The notes beneath the pieces are model-generated. The model was given only the letters and a program-made list of their open reading frames with translations. It had not been told where the DNA came from and ran no database searches. From NCBI GenBank assembly GCA_035578905.1, contig JAQJVL010000533.1, positions 359,501 to 423,500 on the forward strand: 64,000 nucleotides of DNA. The letters run 5' to 3'. The stretch is from Stictocephala bisonia. Its lineage: Eukaryota > Arthropoda > Insecta > Hemiptera > Membracidae. Made by a program: the position numbers and the translations under genes. Below are positions 24,445 through 41,700 of this stretch, one piece after another. Positions within the stretch are counted from its first letter, which is position 1. Every line of letters begins with the position of its first letter.

Positions 24445-26053
24445 CGCTGTCTGTGGGAGTGTGGTTGGTGAACTCACTGTTTGCTAGTTACAAAAATAGC
24501 ATCGTGTAAAAATATTAAACATTTTTACAATTCAAAAGTCATAAATTAATGTATTAATTTAAAACATTTATTTTATAATAGAGTTTTAACTATATAAAGT
24601 TTTTTTAAAAACTAACAATTATATCGTTAAATATATATTCAACAGATAGTAATAGTACAATAGTACAACCTAGTAAATAGGACAATTTTATTTGAACACT
24701 TTTAACCAATTATAAGGTAAAACTTTAGTAACATAGTTACCGTTAGTAACGCTGATATAATTTGAACAAAAATATCATAAAATATAAAAAGGATCACCCT
24801 GACACAAATCTAATTAGCTTTGATTGACAATACTTAATCCTTAACTGTCATTACAGCTTAGTTCTATCTTACTGGTTTTTATGTTACAGATAAGGTTCGT
24901 TTCACTAAAAATTCTCTTTAGTAGGGGACACCCCTGCACGCTTCGCTGATTACGGAAATGAATCATTACAATATTATGTCTGACAATCAGATCTGCTCTC
25001 ACACCTATTACTGACTTCGTATATTCGTATAATCGTGTGTAGAAAATTAGGTATACAATGAGATTTTAAAAAATATTTCTCTTGAATTTTTAACAAAATT
25101 GCAGTATTTTTATTTAATTCGATAATATATTTTTCATTGATGTTTGTCAACAAAGTTAAAATAATATTAAACATCTACCATCATAATATATTATGATTAT
25201 TCTCTTATGTTTATAGAAGATGTTTGCTTAAAATACGTTTAACTACATGTTTATATTATATTTGATTGTTGACATTTTGTTGTAAAAATACATACTATGT
25301 ATTTCACAGCACCTTGAATATCATGTATTTAATGCACGAAGTGTTGGCTGTTGTGCCTACTACTTGGTATGCAGGAACTGTGTGTTTCCCTAAACCAGTG
25401 GCTGTCAACTTCACAACCCCCCAGTGTGCACCTGTCTAATTAAATACTGAGACGAGCTGCAGATAAAATCTTAAAGGCGCAGCTGAAGAATAAAAATACT
25501 CAGCTAAATTGAATACGCTTTCATACCTTAAACATCATCGATTTAGTTATTTTAAATTTTTACTCACAGTCTATTTATATTTTAGCCTATGTATAATTTA
25601 TATTGCTTATATATTTATAATGCAAAACAGTGTTCAATTAAAAGTGTCCTTAATAATGGTCGAACTGTTAAAAATATTAAGTATATTACCGAAATCTGAT
25701 ACTTTAGGTCATAATTAATCTAAATGGTTAATTGGAAATACAAATAATAATACTGTTTAGATTACTTTATTTGTCATATTTTGATGGAATACATAAATAT
25801 TTCCCATATAAAATTCGTTTTTAAAGATTTTTTTATGATGTGGAAAGTAAAAGTCATTGAAACAAGATTGTTTTGTGGTTATACTAACTTTGCTTACATT
25901 ATAAATGATTATTTAAATATTACAAGAGAATATTTCATAATTCGATTAAAACTTATATACAAATACAGCTATGGCAGTTTATTAACTTATATGTTAATTA
26001 GTTGCATATGTAAAAATGTCGTGTAATTTCTCAAAATTTCACGACATTTTTTG

Positions 26054-26055
<2 letters not shown>
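24445..26055. other. Upstream of the receptor start codon; AT-rich
   Basis: Should contain the receptor 5' UTR or first intron, but I cannot point to a promoter. A short dispersed repeat GGGGACACCCCTGCACGCTTCGC-like (about 24925-24950; related copies at 47910 and 54745) is the only recognisable item. Confidence 0.4.
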
Positions 26056-28710
<2,655 letters not shown>

Positions 28711-29205
28711 TATACATAAGTTTTTTATTTATAACTAATTGCAAAACAAAGGCAATTAGTTATAAAAAATCAATAGTTCAATATACAAAATAGTATATTG
28801 ATTTATGCAAATAAAATAGTATAACATTTTACGATCAAGTACTAGTAAAATAATAAACTAATAATAGTATACTGTATCATTAGTATACTATTTTACTTGA
28901 TACAGTATACTAATAATCAAGTAAAATTACTTCATCCTTAGTGTACAGTACTTGATCGTTAGTATACTGTAATTGATCGTTTACTAACTGCAATTAGTTA
29001 TATATTTAAGTTTTTGATTTATAACTAATTGCAAAACAAAGGCAATTAGTTATTGAAATACAATAGTAGCCTATAACATTTTACGATCAAGTACTAGTAA
29101 AATAATAAACTAATAATAGTATACTGTATCATTAGTATACTATTTTACTTGATACAGTATACTAATAATCAAGTAAAATTACTTCATCGTTAGTGTACAG
29201 TACTT
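28711..29205. repeat. Two direct copies of a palindrome-rich segment
   Basis: Copy 1 is about 28711-28952, copy 2 about 29000-29205. Each has TAACTAATTGCAAAACAAAG followed by its own inverse (CAATTAGTTA), and GTATACTGTATC paired with GATACAGTATAC. The first copy carries an extra ATA-rich insert. They lead directly into the 21-bp array. Confidence 0.85.
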
Positions 29206-29817
29206 TATCGTTAGTATATTGTACTTGATCGTTAGAATACTGTACTTGATCGTTAGTATACAGCGCTTGATCATTAGTATACTGTAATTGATCGTTAGTA
29301 TACAGAACTTGATCATTAGTATACTGTACTTGATCGTTAGTATACTGTACTTGATCGTTATTATACTGTACTTGATCGTTAGTATACTGTACTTGATCGT
29401 TAGTATATTGTACTTGATCGTTAGTATACAGAACTTGATCATTAGTATACTGTACTTGATCGTTAGTATACAGAACTTGATCATTAGTATACTGTACTTG
29501 ATCGTTAGTATACTGTACTTGATCGTTAGTATACTGTACTTGATCGTTAGTATATTGTACTTGATCGTTAGTATACAGAACTTGATCATTAGTATACTGT
29601 ACTTGATCGTTAGTATACAGAACTTGATCATTAGTATACTGTACTTGATCGTTAGTATACTGTACTTGATCGTTAGTATACTATACTTGATCATTAGTAT
29701 ACACTGTACTTGATCGTTAGTATATTGTACTTTATCGTTATTATACAGCACTTGATCGTTAGTATACTATACTTGATCGTTAGTATACACTGTACTTGAT
29801 CGTTAGTATACTGTACT
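29206..29817 (+). repeat. 21-bp minisatellite, about 29 copies
   Basis: Unit GTACTTGATCGTTAGTATAC plus one base, with TTGATCATTAG and CAGAACTTG variants alternating in places. The unit is a multiple of three without stops, so both strands show long false open frames with a seven-residue period. Irregular two- and three-unit blocks are repeated, suggesting segmental growth. Confidence 0.95.
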
Positions 29818-30358
29818 TAGCATAATATCATCTTTTCTTTATTAGTAATTCATGAAAGGCCTACGTTTACTGATGATATATCTGACAAAAGGACTATCAT
29901 AAACTATTCATTCTACTTAAATCCGTCACCTATGTTGGATGGGGAAGTTTTAATTCTAAGAATTGTTTTCATCAATGAGTTCAAATTAAATTTTGTATCA
30001 ACCATTTTTGACCTATTTTATCCAACCTACACTATTCCACGAGTAACAATAGAAAACCTTTTTGAATTTACTCAACACAAAATGAACCCGGCCTCTTCAA
30101 TGTCCCTAACTATAATGTTCACGTAAGTAGTGCACAAATGTTTTGATGCCGACAGGTACTTGGTTATAGTTAATGTCTACTAGCTGAATTTCAATCCCTA
30201 CCAGGATCTCGCCTATTTAAATGTGTTAATCTCGTGGGTTCTGGATATAAAGATATCTTAATGTCATTTTCTGGGAGTAAATGTAAATTAGTAAATTCAC
30301 TCATCCAAACTTGTCACACTATTACACCTTCAGTGTATTCATGATGAAAAGTAAAATA
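29818..30358. other. AT-rich spacer
   Basis: A 64-codon open frame at 29932-30126 has no recognisable similarity. Nothing else seen. Confidence 0.5.
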
Positions 30359-30662
30359 TGATAATTTCCGTAAATTCATTACCGTTTAATAAATATTCTA
30401 TTACTTGAAAAACTGTTTCCCACTCATTTTTACGTCCACTGTGGTATTCCCTATCCGCTAGGAATCCGATATCGCTGGCCTTATCTTATCGCTTCACAAG
30501 AACTTACACACGGAGAGCGTATTCAAAGGAAAGTCAAGCACTGAATTTACTAGTTTGTAATCAACTTTAGTAGGCACCTAACCTAACATAACCTGACCTG
30601 ACCTAACCTTACCGTAATTGCGATAAAAAAAGGTAGTGGTAGTGAATTAAGGGAAAAGGTCC
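30359..30662 (-). mobile_element. MITE family 1, copy 2 (inverted)
   Basis: 304 bp, reverse orientation relative to copy 1, with the shared core ATCCGATATCGCTGGCC and a CCTAACCT tract. One terminus is diverged. Flanking 8-mers GTAAAATA and ATAAAATA match at 7 of 8, supporting an 8-bp target duplication. Confidence 0.85.
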
Positions 30663-33600
30663 ATAAAATACAGTCTACTTTACTTTCTTAACGTAAATGA
30701 GCTATGACTACTACAACGAGTTAATGAATGGATCAAATATCGATAAATGTTTCTAAATGTACCAAAAATAAAACACTTAAAATACTAAAAGTTCTAGCGA
30801 TTTCATTTATAAAATTCGATTTGTAAAATCGTTGTAAAAACAAATATGTGTATTTGTTCTAAAATATGGTTTACTTTTTATTGATATAAAATAAAATACA
30901 TTTATATTAATGCTAATTGTCTTTATTCTATGTCTAAATAATAATTTTATTACAACTTGATACATCTCATTTTAAAAATATTAAAATTTGTATTACAATA
31001 ACTTTAATTAAATTTACAATTTATTTAACCTTTTTATGTTTGAATGTAATTATATGTATTATATGTATATATTTCGAGAAAATAAATATATTCTTATTCT
31101 TATTCTATTATATTAACTGTATAGTTAGTTAAATAATTATTAAACATTTCATAATTTCAAAACTTTAACTGATCAGTAAAAATAAAAAAACTAAAATATA
31201 TATAAATTAAATCAACAAATAATGATTAAAAATATATTTGTTATATTTGGATCCTAAGTGAAAAACGAGACCTAAGACTTAACTCATATTACGGAGGACA
31301 TATGAAACTTTTCCATTATGTTGACAAAAATTATCGTATCTCGACATTTGCAAGTATAATGTTTACATAACTAGATAATTAATTACTGTCAATTCTTTAT
31401 AAAATGATCTAATCTTCAGTACATTTACCTAACATAAATACATAGAAATGTTTAAAATATAACTATCCAAATATGGAAACAATTCAGATGTAGTAAACCA
31501 TACAAAAGAACAATATATAAAACCATTAAAAGTATACTAGGAGTTGAAAGAGATTTATAGGGGTAGGGAATTTTAAAAACTGGAATTTTACTAATAAATA
31601 AAAAATAGACATTACTAAACCAAAAATAAATTTACTAATGAATCAAAACCTTAAAGTATGCTATAATTTATAAGCTAAATGATAATTTTAATTAATTAAT
31701 ACTTGTATCCAGAAAAGAAAATAGCCGCTGTTCAGCTTAAGTAGGATTTATGTTGAAAACTCAATAAACGAAGTGAGAAAATTTTAAATGTTTATACGTT
31801 GTTGTATTTTATACTTAACATGGACTTTTCTTTCACAGAATTTATTTTAAAAACATAAATAAGTTTATTAAAGTATATTTAACTATCAAAACTACTCTTT
31901 TATATCCTTCAAATTCCGTTAAAAAAGTCATTGATTATTACCAAAAAACTATTTATTTTATAATTAACATAATAAGTTTTATTTGTTTACTTTAACTATG
32001 TGTGTGAAAAATTACATATTTAGTAATATGTATAAACACATTGTCAAAGGAACATATAATTTGTACAGTGATCCAGAAAGTGATGAGTGGCACAGACATT
32101 CTTGAGGTGACTAATGGAAAGAATAATTAATGTACGTATAAATCAATATTCATATCAAAGTATCCCACATTACCACTTTTGACATTCTGTTTTAAAGTGT
32201 GACATTAACCTAAATATATCTTTTAGGAATTGTTATTTAACAGCTCAGGTCTATGATGCTGACTGTGTTTAAGAAATCTAAATTAACAAAATTGATAACT
32301 CTGTAGAAAATTGGTGATAATATAGAACCTTAGACCCTAGAATCGGATTTTTCATAGGTTCTATATTGGGTATATTAAACAGAGTAATATAAAAAAGGGT
32401 TATATTTTTCCATTAAATTTAACATTAGGGGAGTGTAATAACACTGTGCATAAACTATTTCACCACCCACGATCCAGGAATGTTAATTTGAGTTATTTTT
32501 CATTCAATATAGTAGTACTTTCGTATTTTCTTCCTTTAAGTTTGTTGTTTTTCTGTTGTATTAGCACTCATCTAGTTAATTTTTTTAAAGTAAATGTAAT
32601 GGTACTGTAAATTGTAAATTTTAGAAAATCGTTGACAAATTATTTAAAACTATTATTGGATATCTAAGTACAGTACATAGCGAGAACATTAAATTTTGGA
32701 AGTCCTGTAAAACAAAACATTGTTCTATTAATCATTTATTTATTTTTTGTTAACTTGTAAACATTAACTATGTTTTAGACTTCTTGTTTTTAATTTACTA
32801 ATATAGCGCATGCTTAGTTTTAACTATGTAAATTGTACTTTAAGTTAAATATTCTGTCTTAAAAACAACAATTATTAACGTAAACTGCTTTCCTTGGTAG
32901 TTACCACTCTCCAACACAATTCGATGGGCCTCAACCGCCCTTTGGTTTGACGTATTTATGTTCATTAGTAAGCGGACTAAGTTAGTTACTTAATGTGTGA
33001 ATTTTTTTTCAATTTCGTTAGATATTGTAGATTGAAAACAAAAATAAATTTAAAAATGTAGGTAATTCATTCATTAAATGAATTGTTATATATAGACTGC
33101 AAAAGTATACGCGTTATAACTAAAATTACATAAAGAAATGTTCATATAAATTTGTTTGTGGTAAATGTGCCAATAAATGTTATTTTCAAGGTCGTGTAAA
33201 ATTAGTAAACATTATTTATATTGAGTTGTGTCAATTGATACAATATGTAGTATCAATTGACACAAATAAGCAATAATTAATTTTGACATGATTCATTATA
33301 AGTATATTTTATTCTCAAATGATATTTTTTATTTTATTTTTGTATTCATTAATTTCATTTAAATTTCGTTTTCCTTTACTTTACCTACTTTTTGCTGCGT
33401 TACGATTTATTTAGTGATAAGTGTGTATTTTAATATCTTATCTCTTGGTAGTCCATTGCTCATATCGCACAATTATTATTTAGAAAATGGTCGGTGATAA
33501 ATATTCGGTTTCTGTTTTAGATAAAATGATTGCCCATATGGTGGTGGTTCAAACATTTGTTTTATTTTATCGTTATTTCCAAGTAATTTAGTTTTTCTAT

Positions 33601-34829
33601 CAAAAGTATTTTGTACAGTACTCTATGTTGGTGTTTTTAGTTGTGGTAACATTTTTTAAAGATAATAAATATATGCGTTAACAACTGATATTAAAATAAA
33701 TGCAGAATAAAATTCAATTTTTCCTGGAGAATAACTCCAAAGTAAGATTTGGTAATGTTAGGAATAAAAAGCAAGGTAAATGCACATTTTTTAAGAGTTT
33801 GCAGAAAGGAATAAAATTTTGGACTTCATCCTACTTTATGTATAAACATCTTTAACGTAAGAGAGTTGCCTTGATTTCTGATAAACGTTAATTAGTTACT
33901 TTCTTATAATTTCATTTCTAAATATGTTGCAGTTATTTTTTCGAATATATTTTTTATATATCATAGATCGAATATACAGAGCGTATTATTATTTGTTATA
34001 GTATTTCAATACTAAACCAAAATACTCATATAAGGCAGATTGTATTAATTACAAAATAATACAATCTAGATGTCTCCCTTAGATCATTGATAATTGTGTA
34101 TATACGATAATTTTAAATTGAATAAATTAAATAAATAAAATTGAATAAAAAATAACGTACTCTACTTGGTTTGGTTTTCCATTCTGTTAAAAATAAAACA
34201 TGATAAGAACATAAAAGGTTTGATAGTTTTTCTCTCTAAGAAAACTGAAATAAACTTAACCCTAATATAATTTAGGATGAACTTTAAAAGTTATTACGCT
34301 TATAGAAAACTATGTATCCACACTTATAATATCACTTTAAAACTTACAAACGTGTTTTTGGGCGTATGCAATAAATCGCGATGGTATACAACGTGGTTAC
34401 ATGAAGTAAGGGGGATGATGCGCGCACCACGGCGGGCCACGGACTGCTCTCCACCCTTAACAGGTGGCGCGCCACCCACCACCTACACACAGGGCGTACC
34501 AGCTGGGCTCAACTTGTGTTAGTAAGGGTTGGGAGCCTGGACAAGGTTTAAGGCACATTATTGGAAATACATTTAAACCTAGAATTGGTTCTAATACCAA
34601 GCTCTAGACTAGATGTTCACATATTTATTTTTATATTGTTTTGTTTAGAATATTTTATTGTAATAACATAATTATCTGTGTAATATTATTGATATTATCT
34701 TAACTATGAATTAGTATAACTCAAAAATTACTGTGTTAACTAGATTTTATAACAATGTTATATGTTAGGATTACAGATAAATATAAATAAACTGTACAAA
34801 ATAATTAATTAAAGATGAATAACCTATCA
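30663..34829. other. AT-rich intergenic sequence
   Basis: Very AT-rich. A 14-base-arm hairpin lies at about 33227-33262 (GTGTCAATTGATAC with its complement). A GC-rich island lies at about 34370-34560. No gene recognised. Confidence 0.5.
34370..34560. other. GC-rich island in AT-rich sequence, unassigned
   Basis: About 190 bases with GCGCGCACCACGGCGGGCC and AGGTGGCGCGCCACCC (the latter self-complementary around GGCGCGCC). The frame on the plus strand ends within it. It could be an exon, a CpG-rich regulatory piece or a repeat fragment; I do not recognise it. Confidence 0.4.
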
Positions 34830-34864
34830 CCTAACCTAACCTAACCTAACTTAACCTAACATTA
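34830..34864 (-). repeat. TTAGG telomere-like tract (inverted)
   Basis: Seven CCTAA units with one variant, about 45 bases before the large GT array. Confidence 0.85.
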
Positions 34865-34907
34865 CCTGACAAGGGTTTCCAATATAGTTCTAGCCGAGTA
34901 GCCGTAC

Positions 34908-35460
<553 letters not shown>

Positions 35461-36038
35461 CTATGTGTAGGCGTGTGTGTGTATTGCTTATGTACATTTT
35501 TATGTTCCTGCAATAAAAGATTTGATTTGAGTTGGTGTGGGTATGCGTTCATGAGTGCGTGTGCGTCTGTGCGCGCATGAGTGTGTGAGTGTCTGTTTGC
35601 TCATGAGTACGTGTCTTTCTGTCTGAGTGGGTTATTTTTGTCTGTTTCTTCTTCTCTTAGATACAATATTATCATCATCATTATTATTTGTTATTTTGTC
35701 CTGTGGCCCCTGATATGAGGAGTTTATTTTGTATTTGTCATTTGTATTTCATAATAATCTATGTTAAGTGTTTATTATTTAATTTTGCATTCACCAGGAA
35801 ACATTTTATTGATTAATGAAACACTTTTGCAAATATAACAAAAAACATTACCTCAAATGTACCAATTGAAGTGAGAATAAAATGATATGATGAGTGGGTC
35901 AATACTAGTGTTGGTTTCATCGTATTTACAATATGTGACGGCGCTAAACCGTGATTCAGGTACATGCATGTATTGCGGGAATAGTATCACAAATAGTACA
36001 GGCGCTTCGAAGATTGTTAGGAAAAAATTAGTTTTAAA

Positions 36039-36165
36039 GTACGGTGGCATTAACCACCCCACCCACCCAACCATACACATACAGTGGCATTAACCCAAAC
36101 GCCCACCCCTACTCGTACGGTGGCATTAACTTACCCGCCCACCCATACACGTACGGTGGTACAAA
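36039..36165 (+). repeat. 36-bp minisatellite, about three units
   Basis: Units start TACGGTGGCATTAAC or TACAGTGGCATTAAC and contain GCCCACCC. In one plus frame the unit reads as 12 residues of the type GGINxxAHPYxY. No ATG in that frame, and the frame ends soon after. Confidence 0.8.
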
Positions 36166-36849
36166 TTCTAACATTCCCTTCAATTCTAATATCCCCTTAA
36201 ATATATTTATCCAGATTTGTGTATACTTCCACTCACTGCTGGTCATTACTCCAAACTCATTATTTAACAAGGTTTACCTCTAACATTTATTACTTTGTTA
36301 GAGGTAAACAATCAAATTAAATAAACCGATCTATAACATTTTTTTCGAAGTACTAATAGTCGTATACAAATTATTTCTATTTGTGGCCTATTCACACATA
36401 ATGGTAAAATGTGTCCAAAGGATTACTAAACTAATTTTATTTATATATTAAATTATTTAAAGCATATACATATATATATAACTAACAGACTTCTACAAAA
36501 TGTCTCGATTTAAACAGTTAATATGTGTACAACGATGTCCAATATACTTTAAGAACATTTCAATAAAATTCTTATATAATTTAAACGATAGCTCGAAGTG
36601 AATGAAGCTTGTTAGTATGAAAGTGAACTATGGTGTTGTATAGGTATATTTTTTACCAAATAATTAAATAATCGAAAATGTCAATAGGGTTAAAAGATTA
36701 CGTCTTTATTGTATATTGTTTTATAATGTACTTTTTTATGTATTATTAATATTATTATTATTTTGTTATATATATAATTCAAGTACTATCGGTTTTAGCC
36801 TGTGATTTTCTTGGATGAATAATATAAAAAGTTATTGCTGTGCTATACT

Positions 36850-37474
36850 TGCTATAACAGTTATTATCGAGAGAATTCCGATTTTTTTAATTTGGCAGAA
36901 CATTATTCGCGAATGAGTGTAGAATGTTGATTTAGGAATAAAAATTGTCTCACAATTTGTGACTGCATTTTCATTTAAATTGTCATTAAATAATTTACTA
37001 ATAAATACCAAACACACGATCTGTGTTAAGTTGATAGTCCTTGTAGAAGTAATGATTTTTATAATGTTACAAACTATTCTCTACAGATATACATATTTAA
37101 CTCTTCATATAGTTTTCTACTCGAAAGGATGGGGCAATGAAACTAGGAATGTGAGTTATTTGGGAGGTCATGTTTGATGGTAACATGTTAACTTATATAA
37201 GTGTTTAACTATTGTGGAAATTATTATCTGTTGCAAAAACACAAGTTACTCACGAAATTCTAAGGTGCTTTCTAATATATTTGAACCAGAAAATTGCCAG
37301 AGACAAATCCACTAGATAAAATCAAATAATGCTAACTTTTATATTTTTCCATTTTTACCAAAATTAGGTTTTTTATCAGTTGATTGAATGGGGTTATAGA
37401 CTTAAATCTAGTTATATCATTGCGTTTTTTTTCTTATTTAATGTTTCTAAAAGTTTTTACTTGTGAAACTGCGT
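36850..37474 (+). repeat. Dispersed 0.6-kb repeat, copy 1
   Basis: Roughly 90 percent identical by eye to 45765-46378. Shared landmarks: GGCAGAACATTATTCGCGAA, TTCTACTCGAAAGGATGGGG, TTACTCACGAAA and AATGGGGTTATAGACTTAAA. No terminal repeats or coding frame found; probably an uncharacterised transposon fragment. Confidence 0.85.
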
Positions 37475-38362
37475 ATTTTCTAAACTTTGAAAATTATGAT
37501 TTTCTAAAGATTGGAACGTTGATGTATGGAAAATAATATCCACCCATCCATCATCATAGTTCTCAGGTGTTATCATAGAATGCCATCCATCTATACTTGC
37601 TTTGGAAACTCCCAGCTTTCTTATTTATTAGAAGTTAATTGTAGGTTATGGAAATATGGGAAGTTTACTCATATTAATATGTAAAACCATTTAAGATTAA
37701 CTTATTAGTATAAATTTATTTAAAACTACATATTCACCTATCGACTTTGATTTTTACTTTACCACTTAAAGATTTATTAATTGTTGATTATTAGCACAAA
37801 TTGATAATGACTGAAAACCCTTTGAATACCTTTTACACACTAGAGACACCGCGAGGTGAATTGTATATATATATATATATACAAACATTTTGTATACAAG
37901 TGTTTACCTCTTAGAAAGAATTTTATAGATTGTTGTTTAGTATAGCCGCTTATACATTTATTTAATTTTATTTTTAATTTTTTGAGAATTTACATGATTA
38001 CTACATTACCATATAAAATATCTGGAATGTTCTGTAAGCTTCCTCAGCCTTGTTCTGTCTACGATAATAGATCTTTAAGAACGTAGTTTCTAGTTTACCA
38101 AGAAGGGCTAGAATGTCCAAGTTCTTCTTTTGTTTCATTCTTACATTTTCGTACATTAATAATAACTATATGTTTTAAGAGAAGATGTATTCTATTCACA
38201 ATAGTATTGGAACAAACATCATAGTATTTAAGTAAATACCATAAATAGCCATTTTATTAATGAATATAAATAAGGATAAATTCTATAATCTCTAAACATT
38301 TAATTTCAGATATTTTATTTTATTTATGGAAAGTTATAATATTTTAAAGTGAAAACTTTCTT

Positions 38363-38721
38363 GGAACTTTTCCGTTCATTCACTAACACTACTTTTTTTG
38401 TTTCCGTTAATTCACTACCGCTTGATAAATACCTAGTATATTGCTCTAAAAGCTGTTCCCCAATCATTTTTACGTCCACTGTGGTATTCCTTATCCGCTA
38501 GGAATCCGATATCGCTGGCCTTATCTTATCGCTTTCCAAAAACTTACACACAGAGAGAGCATTCGGCGCAAAGTCAAACACTGGATTTACCACTTTGTGA
38601 TCAACTTTAGTAGCCACCTAACCTATCCTAACCTAACCTAACCTAATCGTTATTGCGATAAAAAAGTAGTTGTAGTGAAGTAACGGAAAAAGTAGTGGTA
38701 GTTAATTAAAAAAAAAGGTCC
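38363..38721 (-). mobile_element. MITE family 1, copy 3 (inverted)
   Basis: About 359 bp with ends GGAACTTTTCCGTTCATTCAC and AAAAAGGTCC, the ATCCGATATCGCTGGCC core and a CCTAACCTAACC tract. Flanking 8-mers ACTTTCTT and ACTTTATG match at 6 of 8. Confidence 0.85.
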
Positions 38722-41700
38722 ACTTTATGATCTGAACCTCAGAAATTTCAAATAATATATTAACAATTCTTCATAACTAAATCACCCACTCATTGTTGGA
38801 TGGATTTGTATTACATTTTATTTACTCAGTATTTTTTCCTATTTACATCGCACTAACCCTAACATAACAAGTTGTTATTCTAAGACAACCGTAACTTCTG
38901 GTGATATTATAAAGTAATGATATAACCAGAAGGTGACATATGACGGGATATTGACTTCTATAACAAATATATGACGGCCTATGACCGTCAATCTGTTTTC
39001 TTGTCATTTAATGGGGCAGGATAATGTATGAGTCGAATTTGGAAAACATACAAAGTAGTTTTAATGTTTTTCTAAATGTAATATACAGTACTTGACGAAA
39101 ACAAATTAGTGTTTGGAACTAAACTGTATTTAAGTCTGAATTAGAAAAAAAAACGGCAGCGTTGACTGCCACGCCCTCCACTGTCTAGGGAGCTCGTAAA
39201 TCTGTCAGAAGTTTTGAGTTCATTTATCTTACGTCTTGTTTGTAAAAAATTACAGTGGACTATGTCGGTATTAGTGGTCGGCTACGATTGTCAAATTAAT
39301 TATAAACATGATTAATACATGATAATATCAACTTGTGTATTTTGAGAATATTTCTACTACCTTTAAGCAATTGCTAGTTCCTTTTGCTACATTAAGAAAA
39401 GCCGATAAAGAAATACATTTTGATCTGTTACATTTTTACGGCCATTATTACCATTTCCTTAGCAACAAATTTCAGAAAAATAAATAAATACCTTTGTTGT
39501 TACTTATGAATATTTCTCCTTTAATATAATACATAACAATTTAAATATGTGATTCAGCTTACTTGTGGGACAACATTATAGTCCACAAGTTCAAATATCT
39601 TGAATGGTCGAGAAACTCAATTTTTGTTTAAGGTGCGTGGTGTGTTAATTAGGTTACAAATAATTATATATAGGTAACAATTTATAATATGTATATTACG
39701 TGTCTATTACACATTATATAGTTTACTGACGGGATATTATGATGTGATTACTTATCGAGGTAATTGTTGTAATTGTGTTTAATATTTTAATAATATGACT
39801 GGTCTGTCTAGAATTCAAGAGACCAAAACACTAAAACTAATAACAACAAAATTCTATTCCAGAAGAATGGAATTGTTGATTTTTTTATCAAACTTATTAT
39901 GAAAATATGAAAAACACTATCGTGGATCTGTTTCTATCTCAGATAAGTACTCCTTAGCACTACCTCTATCAAAACTTTAAAGCTGTATGAAGAACCTAAA
40001 ATGTACAGCGTAGATGAAACTGTTGTAAAAATACACGTTTTTGGCCAAGTAACGAGGTTTAGATCATAATTGCCTGAACATGTCGAAGTCACAATAGCTG
40101 GAGGTGGAATGGCTTATTAATTATAAATGAGAATAAAAACAGGGCTCTCTTCATTCTTAGTTAATAATTGTAAAATATATTTACCAAAGTATTAGACAAA
40201 TTCATCATCATACAATCTGGAATATTTTTACATTTAGAGAGATATAAGGTTTTTAGATTGTTTTTTTTTTACTAGAAAAGTTCACGTTCATATCATGAAC
40301 TGTATGGAGTATGTTAAATTAAGTAATGTTCTTCTTTAATAGCTCCAATATAAATAAATCACAATTTAATTAGTGTAGCAATGAATTTTGCATACGTCTG
40401 TGCGTGCTGAGTATAGGGAGCCCTAGATCTGCGTTATCCATAGGGCAGGTCAGTTCTATAAACTGTACAGTACTGTGTGTTTTGGTTATGGTGTAATGGC
40501 TGTTTTAGGGGTAGTCTGCTTTGGATATGTCATTCTCATATCCTCCTTAATTACTTTGCCAGCTGCCTTGACTGGAGGGTTCCCACGTACGTAAACACAA
40601 GATGAGGATCCAGCAACATCGAGTGTGGCTGTTCCTTGGATCGGTGAGGGATGCCGTCTCTGTTACGCTTCTTAGCCTAACACTGCCAAGTAAAATAAGA
40701 AATCCTTTAACATTTTTACTACATTATCTAACTAAAACGATGTTTGAACCGTCAAATTAGTGAAGTATTATTTAGAGATGTAAATCTCAAACATATTTGC
40801 ACAAGGGTGTTTAATAATGTCTCATTATAAAATATTGATACTGATACATTATTAATATTGATAATCAATTTATTGCCACCGACAGTATAAATATTGATAC
40901 TGTACATTGTTTGGATTGTATTATACGACTCAGTAATTACACTGAAACGATATTTACTTGCATTTCAATTAATGATAGTTATGAAAACACAATTAACTTT
41001 TAGTCCCCCCCCACCCAGTAGTAGAGCAATTGCAATTAACAATTGTCACATTTTCTCACCTGGAACTCACCTTGGCCTTCCCAGCCATCCTCTGTTACTG
41101 ATTATAGCATGACCATTTTAGTTCAATCATATAATCATAGTCAATGAAACCGAAATGATAACTGATACCTTACGCGTGAAGTTTTGTTTTATGATGAAAG
41201 AATGCTATTAAAAATACATCATAAAGCGAATAATTAACAATCAGATTACTAACGTAGCCAAAAAATATAAGTACGAAATTAAAAATTGCAAAAAATCATC
41301 AATGATAAGAGAAAATAGCAGGGGTCTTTTTATATAAAGATGTATTTAAATTAATATACGTTTTGTAACCACTTTAAGATTCAAATTAGGTTAGAATTGG
41401 TTGATTAAAAGGCTAAGCGTGGCAAGAAAATAAGGGAGGTAAATTTAGTCATAGTGGCGGGCCAAGGACTCGAGATAAGGGGTTGCAGGGTCCTAGCTTG
41501 GCACGCAAAATAATGTATTTCAGTACTTGTAGACTTACTCATGTTTGTTTAATCTCTTGTCTAATTAATTATTTTTGTTCCATATTTCTACACAGGACGT
41601 AAGTCCAAATGTGAATAAATGAATAATGAGTTTGTTTAAAAATAAAATTAAATACACACTTGTTTGGTAGGAAATCAACTGATCACGTAAATGTGGTCTG

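Noticed and set aside
24445..24477. Start of the receptor at the GTG at 24477
   Set aside because: Eukaryotic start codons are ATG. The first in-frame ATG after the upstream stop is at 24444.
29179..29751. Long frames with a seven-residue period on both strands (LIVSILY and ILTIKYS)
   Set aside because: The 21-bp unit has no stop in these frames. It is a minisatellite, not a repeat protein.
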